Origin: Pseudomonas sp. Irchel 3E20
Lineage (GTDB): Bacteria; Pseudomonadota; Gammaproteobacteria; Pseudomonadales; Pseudomonadaceae
DNA: 64,000 bases
NCBI RefSeq assembly: GCF_900187645.1
Contig: NZ_FYEE01000003.1
Span: 308,552-372,551, forward strand
Direction of reading: 5' to 3'
Shown here: one piece after another, positions 19,642 through 29,203 of the stretch
Position numbering within the stretch: the first letter of the stretch is position 1
Layout of the letters: every line of letters begins with the position of its first letter
Notes under the pieces: generated by a model
Told to the model about the DNA's origin: nothing
Database searches by the model: none
The model's input: only the letters and a program-made list of their open reading frames with translations
Program-made: the position numbers and the translations under genes

Positions 19642-20558
19642 GCGTGGTGGTACGACGGTGGCACCAGGAACTCGAGCAGAGCCTTTTGTGCGTGGAGGCG
19701 GTTTTCTGCCTGGTCCCAGGCCACCGAGCGTGGGTCGTCAAGCAGGTCGACGCTGATTTCTTCGCCCCGGTGGGCGGGCAGGCAATGCATGAACAGGACG
19801 TCCTCGGCAGCGGTGTCGAGCAGGGCGCGATTGACCTGGAACGGGGCGAACAGCTTGAGGCGCTTGGCGGTTTCTTCTTCCTGGCCCATGGAGGTCCAGA
19901 CATCGGTGCTCACCAGGTGCGCGCCGCGGACCGCTTCGCGCGGGTCACGCACGATGGTCACCCGCGCACCGGCCTTGGCCACGAACTCGGGGTTGGGTTC
20001 GTAGCCTTCGGGGCAGGCGATGCGCAATTGGAAGTCGAATTGGATCGCCGCTTCTATATAGCTGTTGCACATATTGTTGCCGTCGCCGATCCAGGCCACG
20101 GTTTTGCCCTGGATCGAGCCGCGATGTTCGAGGAACGTCTGCATATCGGCGAGCAACTGGCACGGGTGCAGGTCGTCGGACAGGCCATTGATGACCGGCA
20201 CGCGGGAGTTGGCGGCGAATTCGGTGAGGGTGCTGTGGGCGAAGGTGCGGATCATCACCGCGTCCAGCATGCGCGACATGACGATGGCGCAATCGCCGAT
20301 CGGCTCGCCACGGCCCAATTGGGTGTCGCGCGGCGAAAGGAAGATCGCCTGGCCGCCGAGCTGGATCATGCCGGCCTCGAAAGAGAGGCGGGTGCGGGTC
20401 GAGGACTTCTCGAAGATCATTCCCAGAACGCGGTTTTTCAGGGGCTCGAAGAGAACGCCGCGGTTACGCAGGTCCTTCAACTCGATGCCGCGACGGATCA
20501 CGCTGACCAGCTCTTCGGGCGTGCAATCCATCAGGGAGAGAAAGTGCCTTGCGCTCAT
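19638..20558 (-). CDS. argF: ArgF, anabolic ornithine carbamoyltransferase
   Basis: A 306-residue enzyme that converts ornithine and carbamoyl phosphate to citrulline in arginine synthesis. Carbamoyl-phosphate motif SSTRTR, ornithine/carbamoyl site HPCQ, and [12 protein letters not shown] (Cys-Leu-Pro loop) are intact. Two tandem ATG codons are possible; the second (20558) gives the usual [11 protein letters not shown] start. The length and sequence match the anabolic rather than the catabolic (ArcB) enzyme. Confidence 0.96.
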   Translation of the reverse strand: MSARHFLSLMDCTPEELVSVIRRGIELKDLRNRGVLFEPLKNRVLGMIFEKSSTRTRLSFEAGMIQLGGQAIFLSPRDTQLGRGEPIGDCAIVMSRMLDAVMIRTFAHSTLTEFAANSRVPVINGLSDDLHPCQLLADMQTFLEHRGSIQGKTVAWIGDGNNMCNSYIEAAIQFDFQLRIACPEGYEPNPEFVAKAGARVTIVRDPREAVRGAHLVSTDVWTSMGQEEETAKRLKLFAPFQVNRALLDTAAEDVLFMHCLPAHRGEEISVDLLDDPRSVAWDQAENRLHAQKALLEFLVPPSYHHA

Positions 20559-20676
20559 CATTAACTACCTTTTTGCAACGGACCGCAGATGCTCAAAGCC
20601 TTGTTTAATTTAGAAAACGGGCGAGACCTGCGGCGAAAGCCGCACGGGGCGACGAAATGGGGAAAGGCGCGATACT

Positions 20677-20689
20677 GACATTAAATGTC
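20677..20689. promoter_or_regulatory. Palindrome upstream of argF, possible ArgR site
   Basis: GACATTAAATGTC is a perfect 13-bp inverted repeat about 120 bp upstream of argF, followed by GCG so that one half reads TGTCGC, the core of the Pseudomonas ArgR half-site. The known ArgR sites are direct repeats, so this is tentative. Nothing else recognisable was seen in the 20559-20929 gap. Confidence 0.3.
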
Positions 20690-20929
20690 GCGTTTTTCCA
20701 ATAGGGCTAAGGTTTTGGGCGTTTTGCAGGGGCGACCGAGTGGTCGCGAGGGGCATTTGTACACTGCGCCCCTGCGCCTTGGCAAACAAGGCGGGGCTTG
20801 GCCGGTATCGGCTGGCCTGATGCCGCTCGATTCACAAGGCGAACGTCTCTGGTGCGCGGGGCGTTCTGGCACCATAGTTTTGGCTTTGCAGCCCGTTGCG
20901 GGTTGCCCGAACACAACAAGAGACTGGCC

Positions 20930-23038
20930 ATGACCAAGACTCTCCATCACCGTGCCTGCCACCTGTGCGAAGCCATTTGCGGCTTGACCATCGAGACCAC
21001 CACCGAGGACGGCGCCGCGCCGCGTATCACCTCGATCAAGGGCGATGCCCTGGACACCTTCAGCCGTGGCCATATCTGCCCCAAAGCCGTAGCGCTGCAA
21101 GACATCCAGAATGACCCGGACCGCTTGCGCCAACCCATGCGCCGCGTCGGCAACCAGTGGCAGGCCATCGGCTGGCCCGAGGCCTTCGCCCTGGTGGCCG
21201 AGCGTTTGGCGGCGATCCAGGCGCGCCATGGGGCCAACGCGGTGGCGGTGTACCAGGGCAACCCCAGCGTGCACAACTATGGGCTGATGACCCATAGCAA
21301 CTACTTCCTTGGCTTGCTCAAGACGCGCAATCGCTTCTCCGCGACTTCGGTGGACCAGTTGCCCCATCACTTGAGCAGCTACCTGATGTACGGCCACGGT
21401 TTTCTGCTACCGATCCCGGACATCGACCACACCGATTTCATGCTGATCCTGGGGGCCAATCCGCTAGCGTCCAACGGCAGCATCATGACCGTGCCGGACG
21501 TGGAAAAACGCCTCAAAGCCATCCAGGCTCGCGGCGGCAAAGTTGTGGTCGTCGATCCGCGGCGCAGCGAAACCGCAGCCATGGCCAACCAGCACCTGTT
21601 CGTGCGCCCCGGCGGCGATGCGGCGTTGTTGTTTGGCGTGCTCAACACCTTGTTTGAAGAAGGCCTGACCCGCGACAGCCACTTGCCGGTGGACGGCTTG
21701 CCCGAGGTGCGCGCGGCCATCAGCCGGTTCGGTCCCGAGGCGATGAGCCCACTGTGCGCGGTGCCGGCGGCGCAGATCCGCCAGTTGGCCCGGGACTTCG
21801 CCGCAGCCCCCTCGGCGGTCTGCTATGGGCGCATGGGCGTCTCGACCCAGGCCTTCGGCACCTTGTGCCATTGGCTGGTGCAGCTCATCAACTTGGTGAC
21901 CGGCAACCTCGACCGGGTCGGCGGCGCACTGTGCACCGAGCCGGCGGTGGACCTGGTGGCATCCACCTCGGGCGGGCATTTCAACCAGTGGCAGAGCCGG
22001 GTCTCGGGGCTGGCCGAATACGGCGGTGAACTGCCGGTTTCGGCCCTGGCCGAAGAGATGCTCACCGAAGGCGAGGGCCAGGTGCGGGCGCTGATTACCG
22101 TGGCCGGCAACCCGGTGCTGTCCACCCCCAACGGCCGGCAACTGGAGCAGGCGCTCGATGGCCTGGAGTTCATGGTCAGTGTCGATCTGTATATCAACGA
22201 AACCACCCGTTATGCCGACCTGATCCTGCCGTCCACGTCCTCGCTGGAGAACGATCACTACGACACCACGTTCAATATGTTCGCGGTGCGTAACGTCAGC
22301 CGTTTCAACCGGGCGATCCTGCCCAAGCCCGATGGCGCGCTGTATGACTGGGAGATCTTTGTCGGCCTGGCCCAGGCGTTCGCCGCCCATACGGGCAAAG
22401 AGCTCAAGCCGACCATGGCCCCGGCGCAGATGATCGACCGGGGCTTGCGGGCGGGCCGTTATGGCGATGGCGCGGCGCAACAGTTGTCTCTCGCCACGCT
22501 GCTCGACCACCCCCATGGCGTAGACCTGGGGGCACTCAAAGCCAACCTCGCCCCGCGGCTGAAAACCGCCAACCAGCGCATTCAGGCCGCGCCCGCGCAG
22601 ATGCTCGCCGACCTGCAGCGCTTTGCCGCGTTACAGGCACCGGCGGCCGATGAGCTGCTGATGATCGGGCGGCGCCATGTGCGCAGCAATAATTCGTGGA
22701 TGCACAACTACCATCGCCTGGTTAAAGGCAAGCCGCGCCACCAGTTGCTGATGAATCCCGACGACTTGGCGCACCGTGGCCTGAGCGACGGCCAGCGGGT
22801 GCGCATCAGCTCGCGCATTGGCGCCATCGAGGTGGAGGTGCTGGCCAGTGCCGACATGATGCCGGGTGTGGTCAGCCTGCCCCACGGTTGGGGCCATGCG
22901 CGCCCCGGCGTACAAATGGAAATCGCCAGCGGCCAACCGGGGGCCAGTGCCAACGACTTGACCGATGAACGGCAACTGGATCACCTGTCCGGCAACGCGG
23001 CGCTCAACGGCGTGCCGGTAACCGTGGTGGCGGCTTGA
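20930..23038 (+). CDS. Molybdopterin-dependent oxidoreductase (formate dehydrogenase-like, single subunit)
   Basis: 702 residues of the DMSO-reductase superfamily. An N-terminal 4Fe-4S site is formed by CHLCEAIC plus the Cys in GHICPKA. The molybdopterin domain follows (LILGANPLASNGS, VVVDPRRSETA) and the C-terminal dinucleotide-binding domain carries RRHVRSNNSWMHN and VSLPHGWGH. There is no Tat signal, no partner subunit and no accessory gene nearby, so it is a soluble cytoplasmic enzyme of unknown substrate. It resembles assimilatory/formate-type proteins, but I would not name it. The start follows the first Met before the Fe-S motif. Confidence 0.85.
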   Translation: MTKTLHHRACHLCEAICGLTIETTTEDGAAPRITSIKGDALDTFSRGHICPKAVALQDIQNDPDRLRQPMRRVGNQWQAIGWPEAFALVAERLAAIQARHGANAVAVYQGNPSVHNYGLMTHSNYFLGLLKTRNRFSATSVDQLPHHLSSYLMYGHGFLLPIPDIDHTDFMLILGANPLASNGSIMTVPDVEKRLKAIQARGGKVVVVDPRRSETAAMANQHLFVRPGGDAALLFGVLNTLFEEGLTRDSHLPVDGLPEVRAAISRFGPEAMSPLCAVPAAQIRQLARDFAAAPSAVCYGRMGVSTQAFGTLCHWLVQLINLVTGNLDRVGGALCTEPAVDLVASTSGGHFNQWQSRVSGLAEYGGELPVSALAEEMLTEGEGQVRALITVAGNPVLSTPNGRQLEQALDGLEFMVSVDLYINETTRYADLILPSTSSLENDHYDTTFNMFAVRNVSRFNRAILPKPDGALYDWEIFVGLAQAFAAHTGKELKPTMAPAQMIDRGLRAGRYGDGAAQQLSLATLLDHPHGVDLGALKANLAPRLKTANQRIQAAPAQMLADLQRFAALQAPAADELLMIGRRHVRSNNSWMHNYHRLVKGKPRHQLLMNPDDLAHRGLSDGQRVRISSRIGAIEVEVLASADMMPGVVSLPHGWGHARPGVQMEIASGQPGASANDLTDERQLDHLSGNAALNGVPVTVVAA

Positions 23039-23146
23039 TGGCGGTTGGTCGGTGACGGCACTGGGAGACCGAGCATAGGGCTCGGCTTTCCGTTACAATG
23101 CGCCACCGTGCCGACCCTGAGTCGGAAAGTTCAGCCGAGGTGCTTC

Positions 23147-23488
23147 ATGGATATCATCGAAACTATTAAAGAGCAGATCGCCAACAACACCGTTCTGCTT
23201 TACATGAAAGGCTCGCCGAATGCCCCGCAGTGCGGCTTCTCGGCCAAAGCGGCCCAGGCCGTCATGGGCTGTGGCGAAAAGTTCGCATACGTGGACATCC
23301 TGCAGAACCCGGAAATCCGCGCCAACCTGCCTAAGTACGCCAACTGGCCAACCTTTCCACAACTGTGGGTGGGCGGTGAACTGGTCGGCGGTAGCGACAT
23401 CATGACCGAGATGGCCGCAGACGGTTCGTTGCAGACCACCATCAAGGCCGCCGTTGAAAAAGCGGCCGCTGGCAAGACAGAAGCCTGA
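23147..23488 (+). CDS. grxD: GrxD, monothiol CGFS glutaredoxin
   Basis: A 113-residue Grx4 protein. The monothiol active site is QCGFSAKA, with the glutathione-binding WPTFPQLWVGGELVGGSDI following. This family carries [2Fe-2S] clusters for transfer and iron sensing rather than disulfide reduction. It lies convergent to the bacterioferritin genes, a sensible iron-handling neighbourhood. The start was chosen at the family N-terminus MDIIETIKEQI. Confidence 0.95.
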   Translation: MDIIETIKEQIANNTVLLYMKGSPNAPQCGFSAKAAQAVMGCGEKFAYVDILQNPEIRANLPKYANWPTFPQLWVGGELVGGSDIMTEMAADGSLQTTIKAAVEKAAAGKTEA

Positions 23489-23493
23489 TTGCT

Positions 23494-23523
23494 TCTGCGG
23501 GAACGGGCCCTTCCGGTCCCGCA
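23494..23523 (+). terminator. Hairpin after grxD
   Basis: CTGCGGGA and TCCCGCAG pair, with an inner CGG/CCG extension, immediately after the grxD stop. No T tract, so it may be a 3'-end stabiliser acting with the terminator that follows. Confidence 0.45.
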
Positions 23524-23556
23524 GACGTTTCACGGCGAGCCTGGATTGCAGGCAAT

Positions 23557-23597
23557 AAAAAGCCCCGCTTCTTCATATAAGAGAGCGGGGCTTTTTT
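23557..23597. terminator. Bidirectional terminator between grxD and bfr
   Basis: AAAAAGCCCCGCT and AGCGGGGCTTTTTT form a long stem flanked by A and T runs, so it ends transcription of both converging genes. Confidence 0.92.
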
Positions 23598-23614
23598 ATT
23601 GAGGCTAACTTGGG

Positions 23615-24085
23615 TTATTCACCCATCTGCGATTGCAGATAGTTCTCAATACCTACTTTGTCGATCAGGCCAAGTTGAGTTTCCAGCCAGTCGATATGTT
23701 CTTCTTCCGATTCCAGGATATCTTCGAGCAGCTCGCGGCTGCCGAAATCGCCAGAGACTTCGCAGTGGGCGATGGCGGCCTTGAGGTCGGCGTGGCCGGT
23801 CTTCTCGATCCGCAGGTCGCACTCCAGCATTTCCTTGGTGTGCTCGCCGATGTGCAGCTTGCCCAGGTCTTGCACGTTAGGCAGGCCTTCGAGGAACAGG
23901 ATGCGCTTGATGAGCTTGTCCGCGTGCTTCATCTCATCGATGGATTCTTTGTACTCATGCTTGCCGAGTTTGTTCAGGCCCCAATCTTCGTACATGCGGG
24001 CATGCAGGAAGTATTGATTGATCGCGACCAGCTCATTGGCAAGGATCTTGTTGAGATGTTGAATGACTGTCACGTCGCCTTTCAT
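23615..24085 (-). CDS. bfr: Bacterioferritin
   Basis: A 156-residue haem-containing ferritin with ferroxidase ligands visible in the four-helix bundle (Glu in [12 protein letters not shown], Glu/His in DEMKHADKL, Glu in [12 protein letters not shown]). It stores iron as a 24-mer. The bfd gene upstream encodes the ferredoxin needed for iron release. Corresponds to BfrB by the bfd neighbour. Confidence 0.95.
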   Translation of the reverse strand: MKGDVTVIQHLNKILANELVAINQYFLHARMYEDWGLNKLGKHEYKESIDEMKHADKLIKRILFLEGLPNVQDLGKLHIGEHTKEMLECDLRIEKTGHADLKAAIAHCEVSGDFGSRELLEDILESEEEHIDWLETQLGLIDKVGIENYLQSQMGE

Positions 24086-24241
24086 GGTGGGGCCCTGTCC
24101 TTTATTCGCGGTATATAAAATGGAGTTTGAGCTGCGTACTCATAAGTGTCAAACCTAAGTTGTTGAATAATAAATGAAAATTAATCGGAATAAGAATGTT
24201 TGTGTTCCGCGTCTGAACGCTAAGCGGTTGAATTATGGGCA

Positions 24242-24270
24242 TAAAAAAACCGGACACTAAGTCCGGTTCT
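24242..24270 (-). terminator. Terminator of bfd
   Basis: On the minus strand AACCGGAC and GTCCGGTT form a stem with a 5-nt loop, followed by a T run. It separates bfd from bfr transcription. Confidence 0.9.
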
Positions 24271-24284
24271 TTGAAATGCGTTAG

Positions 24285-24503
24285 TTATGCGACGGAAAAT
24301 TCCACAGGGTAGGGAATCGCCGCACGGCTGCTTTGCAGCTCGGTGAGGGTTTCACGTACCACTTGCTTGGCGAGGCAGGCGCATTTTCCGCATTGGCTGG
24401 CGACGCCGGTGGCTTGGCGTACTTCGCGGTAGCTGCAGCAACCTTCGTAGATGGCGTCGCGGATTTTTCCGTCGGTGACGCCAGTGCACAGGCAGACATA
24501 CAT
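24285..24503 (-). CDS. bfd: Bfd, bacterioferritin-associated ferredoxin
   Basis: A 72-residue [2Fe-2S] protein with cysteines arranged as CLC near the N-terminus and SQCGKC in the middle, the Bfd fer2_BFD pattern. It reduces the ferric core of bacterioferritin to release iron under starvation. The start MYVCLCTG at 24503 is the family N-terminus even though the upstream Shine-Dalgarno is weak. A Fur box lies 54 bp upstream. Confidence 0.94.
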   Translation of the reverse strand: MYVCLCTGVTDGKIRDAIYEGCCSYREVRQATGVASQCGKCACLAKQVVRETLTELQSSRAAIPYPVEFSVA

Positions 24504-24556
24504 ATAGGAGAACCGTCGCAAGGTTGTGGCTCAATTGGGACGGATCTTAATGTTAA

Positions 24557-24571
24557 CGAGAATGATTGTCA
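24557..24571 (-). promoter_or_regulatory. Fur box upstream of bfd
   Basis: On the minus strand TGACAATCATTCTCG matches the 7-1-7 Fur pattern TGATAAT-N-ATTATCA at 12 of 14 positions. Iron-starvation induction of bfd is known in P. aeruginosa. Confidence 0.7.
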
Positions 24572-24802
24572 AAGTTGTTTCTGTGGGGCAATACCCGGCT
24601 TGAGGTTTTGCCCGACGAACGGGCGCAACAGGTCGAGTGCCCGCTTTTGAGGCGCTTTTCAAAAACCGCTAAGGACAGGGCAAAGTCGCGGTGTATGATG
24701 GTCGGTCCTTGCGAAGGGAGATCGAGTCACAGGCCTGTCGCTTATCCGTGGCAGGCTGGGCGCGATCTCGTCCTTTAACTCCATCACACCAGGAGATATC
24801 CA

Positions 24803-25405
24803 ATGAGCGTACTCGTCGGCAAACCAGCCCCAGACTTCACCGTTCCCGCCGTACTCGGCAATGGCGAAATCGTTGACAGCTTTACCCTGTCCTCGGCCAT
24901 CAAAGGCAAATACGGCCTGGTGTTCTTCTACCCGCTGGACTTCACCTTCGTCTGCCCATCCGAGCTGATTGCTCTGGATCACCGCATGGACGATTTCAAG
25001 GCACGTAACGTTGAAGTCGTTGCCGTTTCCATCGACTCCCACTTCACCCACAACGCCTGGCGCAACACTGCCATCAATGATGGCGGCATCGGCAAAGTCA
25101 AATACACCATGGCTGCCGACATGAAGCACGACATCGCCAAAGCCTACGACGTTGAATCCGAAGGCGGCGTAGCGTTCCGTGGCGCGTTTCTGATCGACGA
25201 CAAGGGCGTTGTCCGCTCCCAGATCATCAACGACCTGCCGCTGGGCCGTAACATGGAAGAGTTGATCCGTCTGGTTGACGCGCTGCAATTCCACGAAGAG
25301 CACGGCGAAGTCTGCCCGGCCAACTGGAAAAAAGGCGACAAGGGCATGAACGCTTCGCCAGAAGGCGTTGCAGCGTACCTGACCGAAAACGCCGGCAAGC
25401 TGTAA
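24803..25405 (+). CDS. 2-Cys peroxiredoxin (AhpC/Tsa type)
   Basis: A 200-residue typical 2-Cys peroxiredoxin. The peroxidatic Cys sits in DFTFVCPSE and the resolving Cys in HGEVCPANW, and Arg in PLGRNMEE is conserved. It reduces peroxides in the cytoplasm. GGAG precedes the start. The gene is the PA3529-like peroxidase next to bfd and bfr, linking peroxide removal to iron storage. There is no AhpF reductase nearby. Confidence 0.93.
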   Translation: MSVLVGKPAPDFTVPAVLGNGEIVDSFTLSSAIKGKYGLVFFYPLDFTFVCPSELIALDHRMDDFKARNVEVVAVSIDSHFTHNAWRNTAINDGGIGKVKYTMAADMKHDIAKAYDVESEGGVAFRGAFLIDDKGVVRSQIINDLPLGRNMEELIRLVDALQFHEEHGEVCPANWKKGDKGMNASPEGVAAYLTENAGKL

Positions 25406-25421
25406 ACCTAGATAGCCAAGT

Positions 25422-25452
25422 CGCCCCCGCAGGCCTCAGGGCTGCGGGGGCG
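25422..25452 (+). terminator. First hairpin after the peroxiredoxin gene
   Basis: CGCCCCCGCAG and CTGCGGGGGCG form an 11-bp perfect stem with a 9-nt loop, 17 bp after the stop. Confidence 0.8.
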
Positions 25453-25470
25453 GCTCTTTGGTATCTATGA

Positions 25471-25503
25471 CGCCTCGGGCCTTATCGGCCCGGGGCGTTT
25501 TTG
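25471..25503 (+). terminator. Second, strong terminator after the peroxiredoxin gene
   Basis: A CGCCTCGGGCC/GGCCCGGGGCG stem around TTAT is followed by TTTTT. Together with the preceding hairpin it shields the rsmZ promoter from read-through. Confidence 0.9.
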
Positions 25504-25560
25504 GTTGTAGGCACCACTGCCTCAGTTCCCCCCAAGTCTTCAGGCTTAACCTTCGGCGCG

Positions 25561-25578
25561 TGTAAGCCTAGGCTTACT
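25561..25578. promoter_or_regulatory. GacA box (upstream activating sequence of rsmZ)
   Basis: TGTAAGCCTAGGCTTACT matches TGTAAG-N6-CTTACA, with one terminal mismatch and a 16-bp perfect palindrome core. It lies 172-189 bp upstream of the rsmZ start, a typical distance. The AT-rich DNA between box and promoter (about 25590-25680) is the kind of linker bound by nucleoid proteins in other rsmZ promoters. Confidence 0.92.
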
Positions 25579-25749
25579 CTTTCGTAGGTGTTTGGTTTTT
25601 TATTAGCCGGTAGATGCCTATTTTTTCCTGATGTGTTTTTTATCTTATTGATTTATAGGTTTATTTTTTTGTTTGCGGTGGATTAAGCCAAGCAGTCCGC
25701 TCTCCGTGGCCGATTGTTCTCGGCGCAGAACCCATTAGTATCAGAACTG

Positions 25750-25879
25750 TGTCAACGGACAGACACAGCCTTCAAGGAAGAGGGTTTAAGGACATCGCAG
25801 GACGCGATTCATCAGGACGATGAAAAGGAACACAGGGATTAGGGAAAAAATGTGGGCGGGTCAAACCGCCCCTTTTTTT
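25750..25879 (+). ncRNA. rsmZ: RsmZ small regulatory RNA
   Basis: About 130 nt beginning TGTCAACGGACAGACACAGC, closely recalling the start of RsmZ in other fluorescent pseudomonads. Seven to eight GGA motifs (ACGGA, AAGGA twice, CAGGA twice, AAGGA, AGGGA) lie in predicted loops, and the gene ends in a GGGCGGG/CCGCCC terminator with seven T residues. A -10-like TTAGTAT ends 9 bp before the start. RsmZ titrates the RsmA/RsmE translational repressors as output of the GacS/GacA system. Position beside fdxA is conserved with P. aeruginosa. Confidence 0.95.
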
Positions 25880-25918
25880 GCCTGCGAAAAAGTACACGCA
25901 AGCCAAATCCGGGGCAGC

Positions 25919-25943
25919 AAAAAGGCCCGCAAGGGGCCTTTTC
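25919..25943 (-). terminator. Terminator of fdxA
   Basis: AAAAGGCCCC and GGGCCTTTTT pair on the minus strand, 16 bp past the fdxA stop and facing the rsmZ terminator. Confidence 0.85.
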
Positions 25944-25959
25944 GGTGGACGCGCGGTAA

Positions 25960-26283
25960 TCAGCGTTCCAGATCCTTGATCTTGCCTTTGACGCCATCCC
26001 ACTTTTCGGCATCGGGCAAAGATTCTTTCTTTTCCGTAATGTTGGGCCAGATTTCCGCCAGCTCAACGTTCAACTGGATGAACTCCTGCATATCTTCGGG
26101 CACTTCATCTTCGCTGAAGATGGCCACGGCCGGGCATTCTGGCTCGCAGAGTGCGCAGTCGATGCACTCATCCGGGTGAATCACCAGGAAGTTCGGGCCT
26201 TCGTAAAAGCAGTCCACCGGACAGACTTCTACGCAGTCGGTGTACTTGCACTTGATGCAGTTGTCGGTGACGACGAAGGTCAT
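25960..26283 (-). CDS. fdxA: FdxA, 7Fe ferredoxin
   Basis: A 107-residue ferredoxin with a 3Fe-4S/4Fe-4S cysteine pattern: [17 protein letters not shown] and [12 protein letters not shown]. The C-terminal extension (residues about 60-107) is typical of the Azotobacter-type FdI family. The start [13 protein letters not shown] was selected over longer upstream frames lacking homology. It is an essential-type electron carrier, downstream of mutS on the same strand. Confidence 0.96.
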   Translation of the reverse strand: MTFVVTDNCIKCKYTDCVEVCPVDCFYEGPNFLVIHPDECIDCALCEPECPAVAIFSEDEVPEDMQEFIQLNVELAEIWPNITEKKESLPDAEKWDGVKGKIKDLER

Positions 26284-26424
26284 TCTAATTTTCTCCTCAG
26301 GCGGCGGCTGCGAGCCCTTCCAAGACGGGCTCGCGAGGGTTGGGAGCGATAGTCTGCGAGTCAGGCTAATGGCCACGCAGCATCCCAAACCGCGCGAGAG
26401 TCTATCAGCTTGCACGCCCGTGCG

Positions 26425-29004
26425 TTAGACCCGAGTCTTCAGTGCATAGAGCAATTCGAGCGCTTTTCGCGGAGTCAAGTCGTCCAGGTCAAGTTTGGCC
26501 AATTCATCCAGCACCGGATGGGGCAGGCTGGCGAACATGTCGCTTTGTTGCGGAGGCGCGGGCTTGCCTTTGGTCGGCTTGGGCGCTTCATGGGGCAGGC
26601 TGGTGGTCTCCAGACGGCTCAGGTGTTCGCGTGCCCGCGTAATGACCTCGCTGGGCACGCCCGCCAGTTGCGCCACCGCCAGGCCATAACTCTGGCTGGC
26701 CGGCCCTGGCAGTACGTGGTGGAGGAACACGATGCGCTCGTTATGTTCGGTGGCGTTGAGGTGGACGTTGGCCACCAGCGGCTCGTTTTCCGGTAGGACG
26801 GTCAGCTCGAAATAGTGGGTGGCGAACAGCGTATAGGCGCGCAAATGGGCCAGGCGTTCGGCCGCAGCCCACGCGAGGGACAAACCGTCAAAGGTGCTGG
26901 TACCGCGGCCAACCTCGTCCATCAGCACCAGGCTGCGTTCGGTGGCGTTGTGCAGGATGTTCGCGGTTTCGCTCATTTCCACCATGAAGGTCGAGCGCCC
27001 GCCGGCCAGGTCGTCGCTGGAGCCGATGCGGGTGAAGATGCGGTCCACCAGTGACAGCTCGCAACTGGCCGCCGGGACGAAGCTGCCGATGTGGGCCAGC
27101 AGCACGATCAGCGCCGTTTGCCGCATATAGGTGGATTTACCGCCCATGTTCGGCCCGGTTATCACCAGCATGCGGGTGCTGTCGTCCAGGCTCAGGTCGT
27201 TGGCCACGAAAGGCGTGGTCAGTACTTGCTCCACCACCGGGTGGCGGCCCTGGGTGATGCGCATGCATGGCTCGCTGACAAAGCGCGGGCAGTTCAAGTC
27301 CAGGTTCAGGGCCCGCTCGGCCAGGTTGCTCAGCACATCCAATTCGGCCAGCGCGGCGGCGGTGTCTTGCAGCGGCGGTAATTGGCCGATCAGGTCTTCG
27401 AGCAGGGCTTCATAGAGCATTTTTTCCCGGGCCAGGGCGCGGCTCTTGGCCGATAGCGCCTTGTCCTCGAAGGCCTTGAGTTCCGGGGTGATAAAGCGTT
27501 CGGCGCCTTTGAGAGTCTGGCGGCGGATGTAGTCGGCGGGTGCCGACTCGGCTTGCTTGCTGGGCAGCTCGATAAAGTAGCCGTGAATACGGTTGTAGCC
27601 GACTTTGAGGTTGGCCAGGCCGGTGCGGGCCTTTTCCCGGGCTTCGAGGTCGATCAGAAACTGCCCGGCGTTCTCACTCAGGGATTGCAGTTCGTCGAGT
27701 TCGCTGTCGTAGCCGGTTTTCAGCACGCCGCCGTCGCGGATTACGGCGGGCGGGTTGTCGATGATGGCTTTTTCCAGCAGCGCCGCCAGTTCCGGGTAGG
27801 TGCTGGTGGTGTGCGCCAATTGGCTCAGGTGCGGGGCTTCCAGCTCGGTCATGGCCACTTGCAACTGCGGCAGCGCGCCCAGGGCATCGCGCAGGCGCGC
27901 CAAGTCCCGTGGGCGCGCGTTACGCAGGCCGATCCGCGCCAGGATCCGCTCGATATCGCCGATTTCCTTGAGCTGCGGTTGCAGCTTCTCAAAGCGATAA
28001 CCGTCCAGCAGGCAGGTGATCGAGCTCTGGCGCGCCTGCAAGACCTGCAGGTCGCGCAGTGGGCGATTCAGCCAGCGGGTCAGCAGGCGGCTGCCCATGG
28101 CGGTCTGGCAACGGTCGACCACCGATTGCAGGGTGTTGTCGCGCCCGCCGGCCAGGTTGGTGTCCAGCTCCAGGTTGCGACGGCTGGCACCGTCGAGCAC
28201 CACGGTGTCGTCCAGGCGTTCGTGGCGCAGGCTGCGCAAGTGGGGCAGGGCGGTGCGCTGGGTTTCCTTGGCATAACTGAGCAGGCACCCGGCGGCGCCG
28301 ATGGCCAGGGTCAGGTTCTCGCAACCAAAGCCCTTGAGGTCCTGGGTGGAAAACTGCTGGCACAGGCTCTTGAACGCCGAGTCGCGCTCGAAATCCCACG
28401 GCGCGCGACGGCGCACGCCACGGCGCTTCTCGGCCGGCAGGTCCTTGGGCCAATCGTCGGGGATCAGCAGTTCCACCGGGTTGACCCGCTCCAACTCCGC
28501 CAACAGGTTTTCCCAGCCCTTGATCTCCAGCACGGTGAAGTTGCCGCTGGTGATGTCCAGCACCGCCAGGCCGAACAAACGCTCATCGCCCAACAACGCG
28601 GCAATCAGGTTGTCGCGGCGCTCATCCAGCAACGCCTCGTCACTGACCGTGCCCGGGGTAATGATGCGCACCACTTGGCGGTCCACCGGGCCTTTGCTGG
28701 TTGCCGGGTCGCCGACCTGCTCGCAGATCACCACCGACTCGCCCAGCTTGACCAGTTTGGCCAGGTAGCCTTCGGCGGCGTGATAAGGGATCCCGCACAT
28801 TGGAATCGCCTGCCCCGCCGACTGTCCGCGGGCGGTCAGGGTGATGTCCAGCAATTTCGCGGCTTTCTTCGCATCTTCGTAGAAGATCTCGTAGAAATCG
28901 CCCATGCGGTAGAACATCAACTGGTCGGGGTGCTGATTTTTCAGGCGCCAGTATTGCTGCATCATCGGGGTGTGCGCGGACAGGTCGGAGGTCGTTTTGC
29001 TCAT
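26425..29004 (-). CDS. mutS: MutS, DNA mismatch recognition protein
   Basis: 859 residues. N-terminal mismatch-binding motif [11 protein letters not shown] (Phe-x-Glu wedge), clamp and lever domains, then the ATPase with [29 protein letters not shown] and [10 protein letters not shown]. Recognises mispairs and recruits MutL. The start [18 protein letters not shown] is the family start; the open frame upstream crosses the repressor promoter region. It forms the left border of the tailocin island. Confidence 0.97.
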   Translation of the reverse strand: MSKTTSDLSAHTPMMQQYWRLKNQHPDQLMFYRMGDFYEIFYEDAKKAAKLLDITLTARGQSAGQAIPMCGIPYHAAEGYLAKLVKLGESVVICEQVGDPATSKGPVDRQVVRIITPGTVSDEALLDERRDNLIAALLGDERLFGLAVLDITSGNFTVLEIKGWENLLAELERVNPVELLIPDDWPKDLPAEKRRGVRRRAPWDFERDSAFKSLCQQFSTQDLKGFGCENLTLAIGAAGCLLSYAKETQRTALPHLRSLRHERLDDTVVLDGASRRNLELDTNLAGGRDNTLQSVVDRCQTAMGSRLLTRWLNRPLRDLQVLQARQSSITCLLDGYRFEKLQPQLKEIGDIERILARIGLRNARPRDLARLRDALGALPQLQVAMTELEAPHLSQLAHTTSTYPELAALLEKAIIDNPPAVIRDGGVLKTGYDSELDELQSLSENAGQFLIDLEAREKARTGLANLKVGYNRIHGYFIELPSKQAESAPADYIRRQTLKGAERFITPELKAFEDKALSAKSRALAREKMLYEALLEDLIGQLPPLQDTAAALAELDVLSNLAERALNLDLNCPRFVSEPCMRITQGRHPVVEQVLTTPFVANDLSLDDSTRMLVITGPNMGGKSTYMRQTALIVLLAHIGSFVPAASCELSLVDRIFTRIGSSDDLAGGRSTFMVEMSETANILHNATERSLVLMDEVGRGTSTFDGLSLAWAAAERLAHLRAYTLFATHYFELTVLPENEPLVANVHLNATEHNERIVFLHHVLPGPASQSYGLAVAQLAGVPSEVITRAREHLSRLETTSLPHEAPKPTKGKPAPPQQSDMFASLPHPVLDELAKLDLDDLTPRKALELLYALKTRV

Positions 29005-29147
29005 CGGATATTCAGGCGGATTCGTCGAAAGTGGTGGGGCAAAGGGGCTGTCTGGCCCGGCTTTTCGCAATGGGCGCAAGGTTACCATGGGCGGTCGGCC
29101 ACACGCAGGCGCCAAGGGGTAAGTCCTTTGTGAATATTCATGCACGC

Positions 29148-29178
29148 TTTATGCATAAAAAAATGCAAATTGGCATTT
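29148..29178. promoter_or_regulatory. Operator-like palindromes upstream of the tailocin repressor
   Basis: TTTATGCATAAA (29148-29159) is a perfect palindrome and AAATGC-N6-GCATTT (29161-29178) an inverted repeat, both 25-55 bp upstream of the repressor start. The ATGCAT core recurs in the structural-gene promoter at 30065-30102, which suggests autoregulation. Confidence 0.6.
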
Positions 29179-29203
29179 GTCATCGGCGCGTAGAACCCTC
29201 ACT

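Noticed and set aside
25580..25700. AT-rich stretch as horizontally acquired remnant
   Set aside because: It lies between the GacA box and the rsmZ promoter and is better explained as the regulatory linker.
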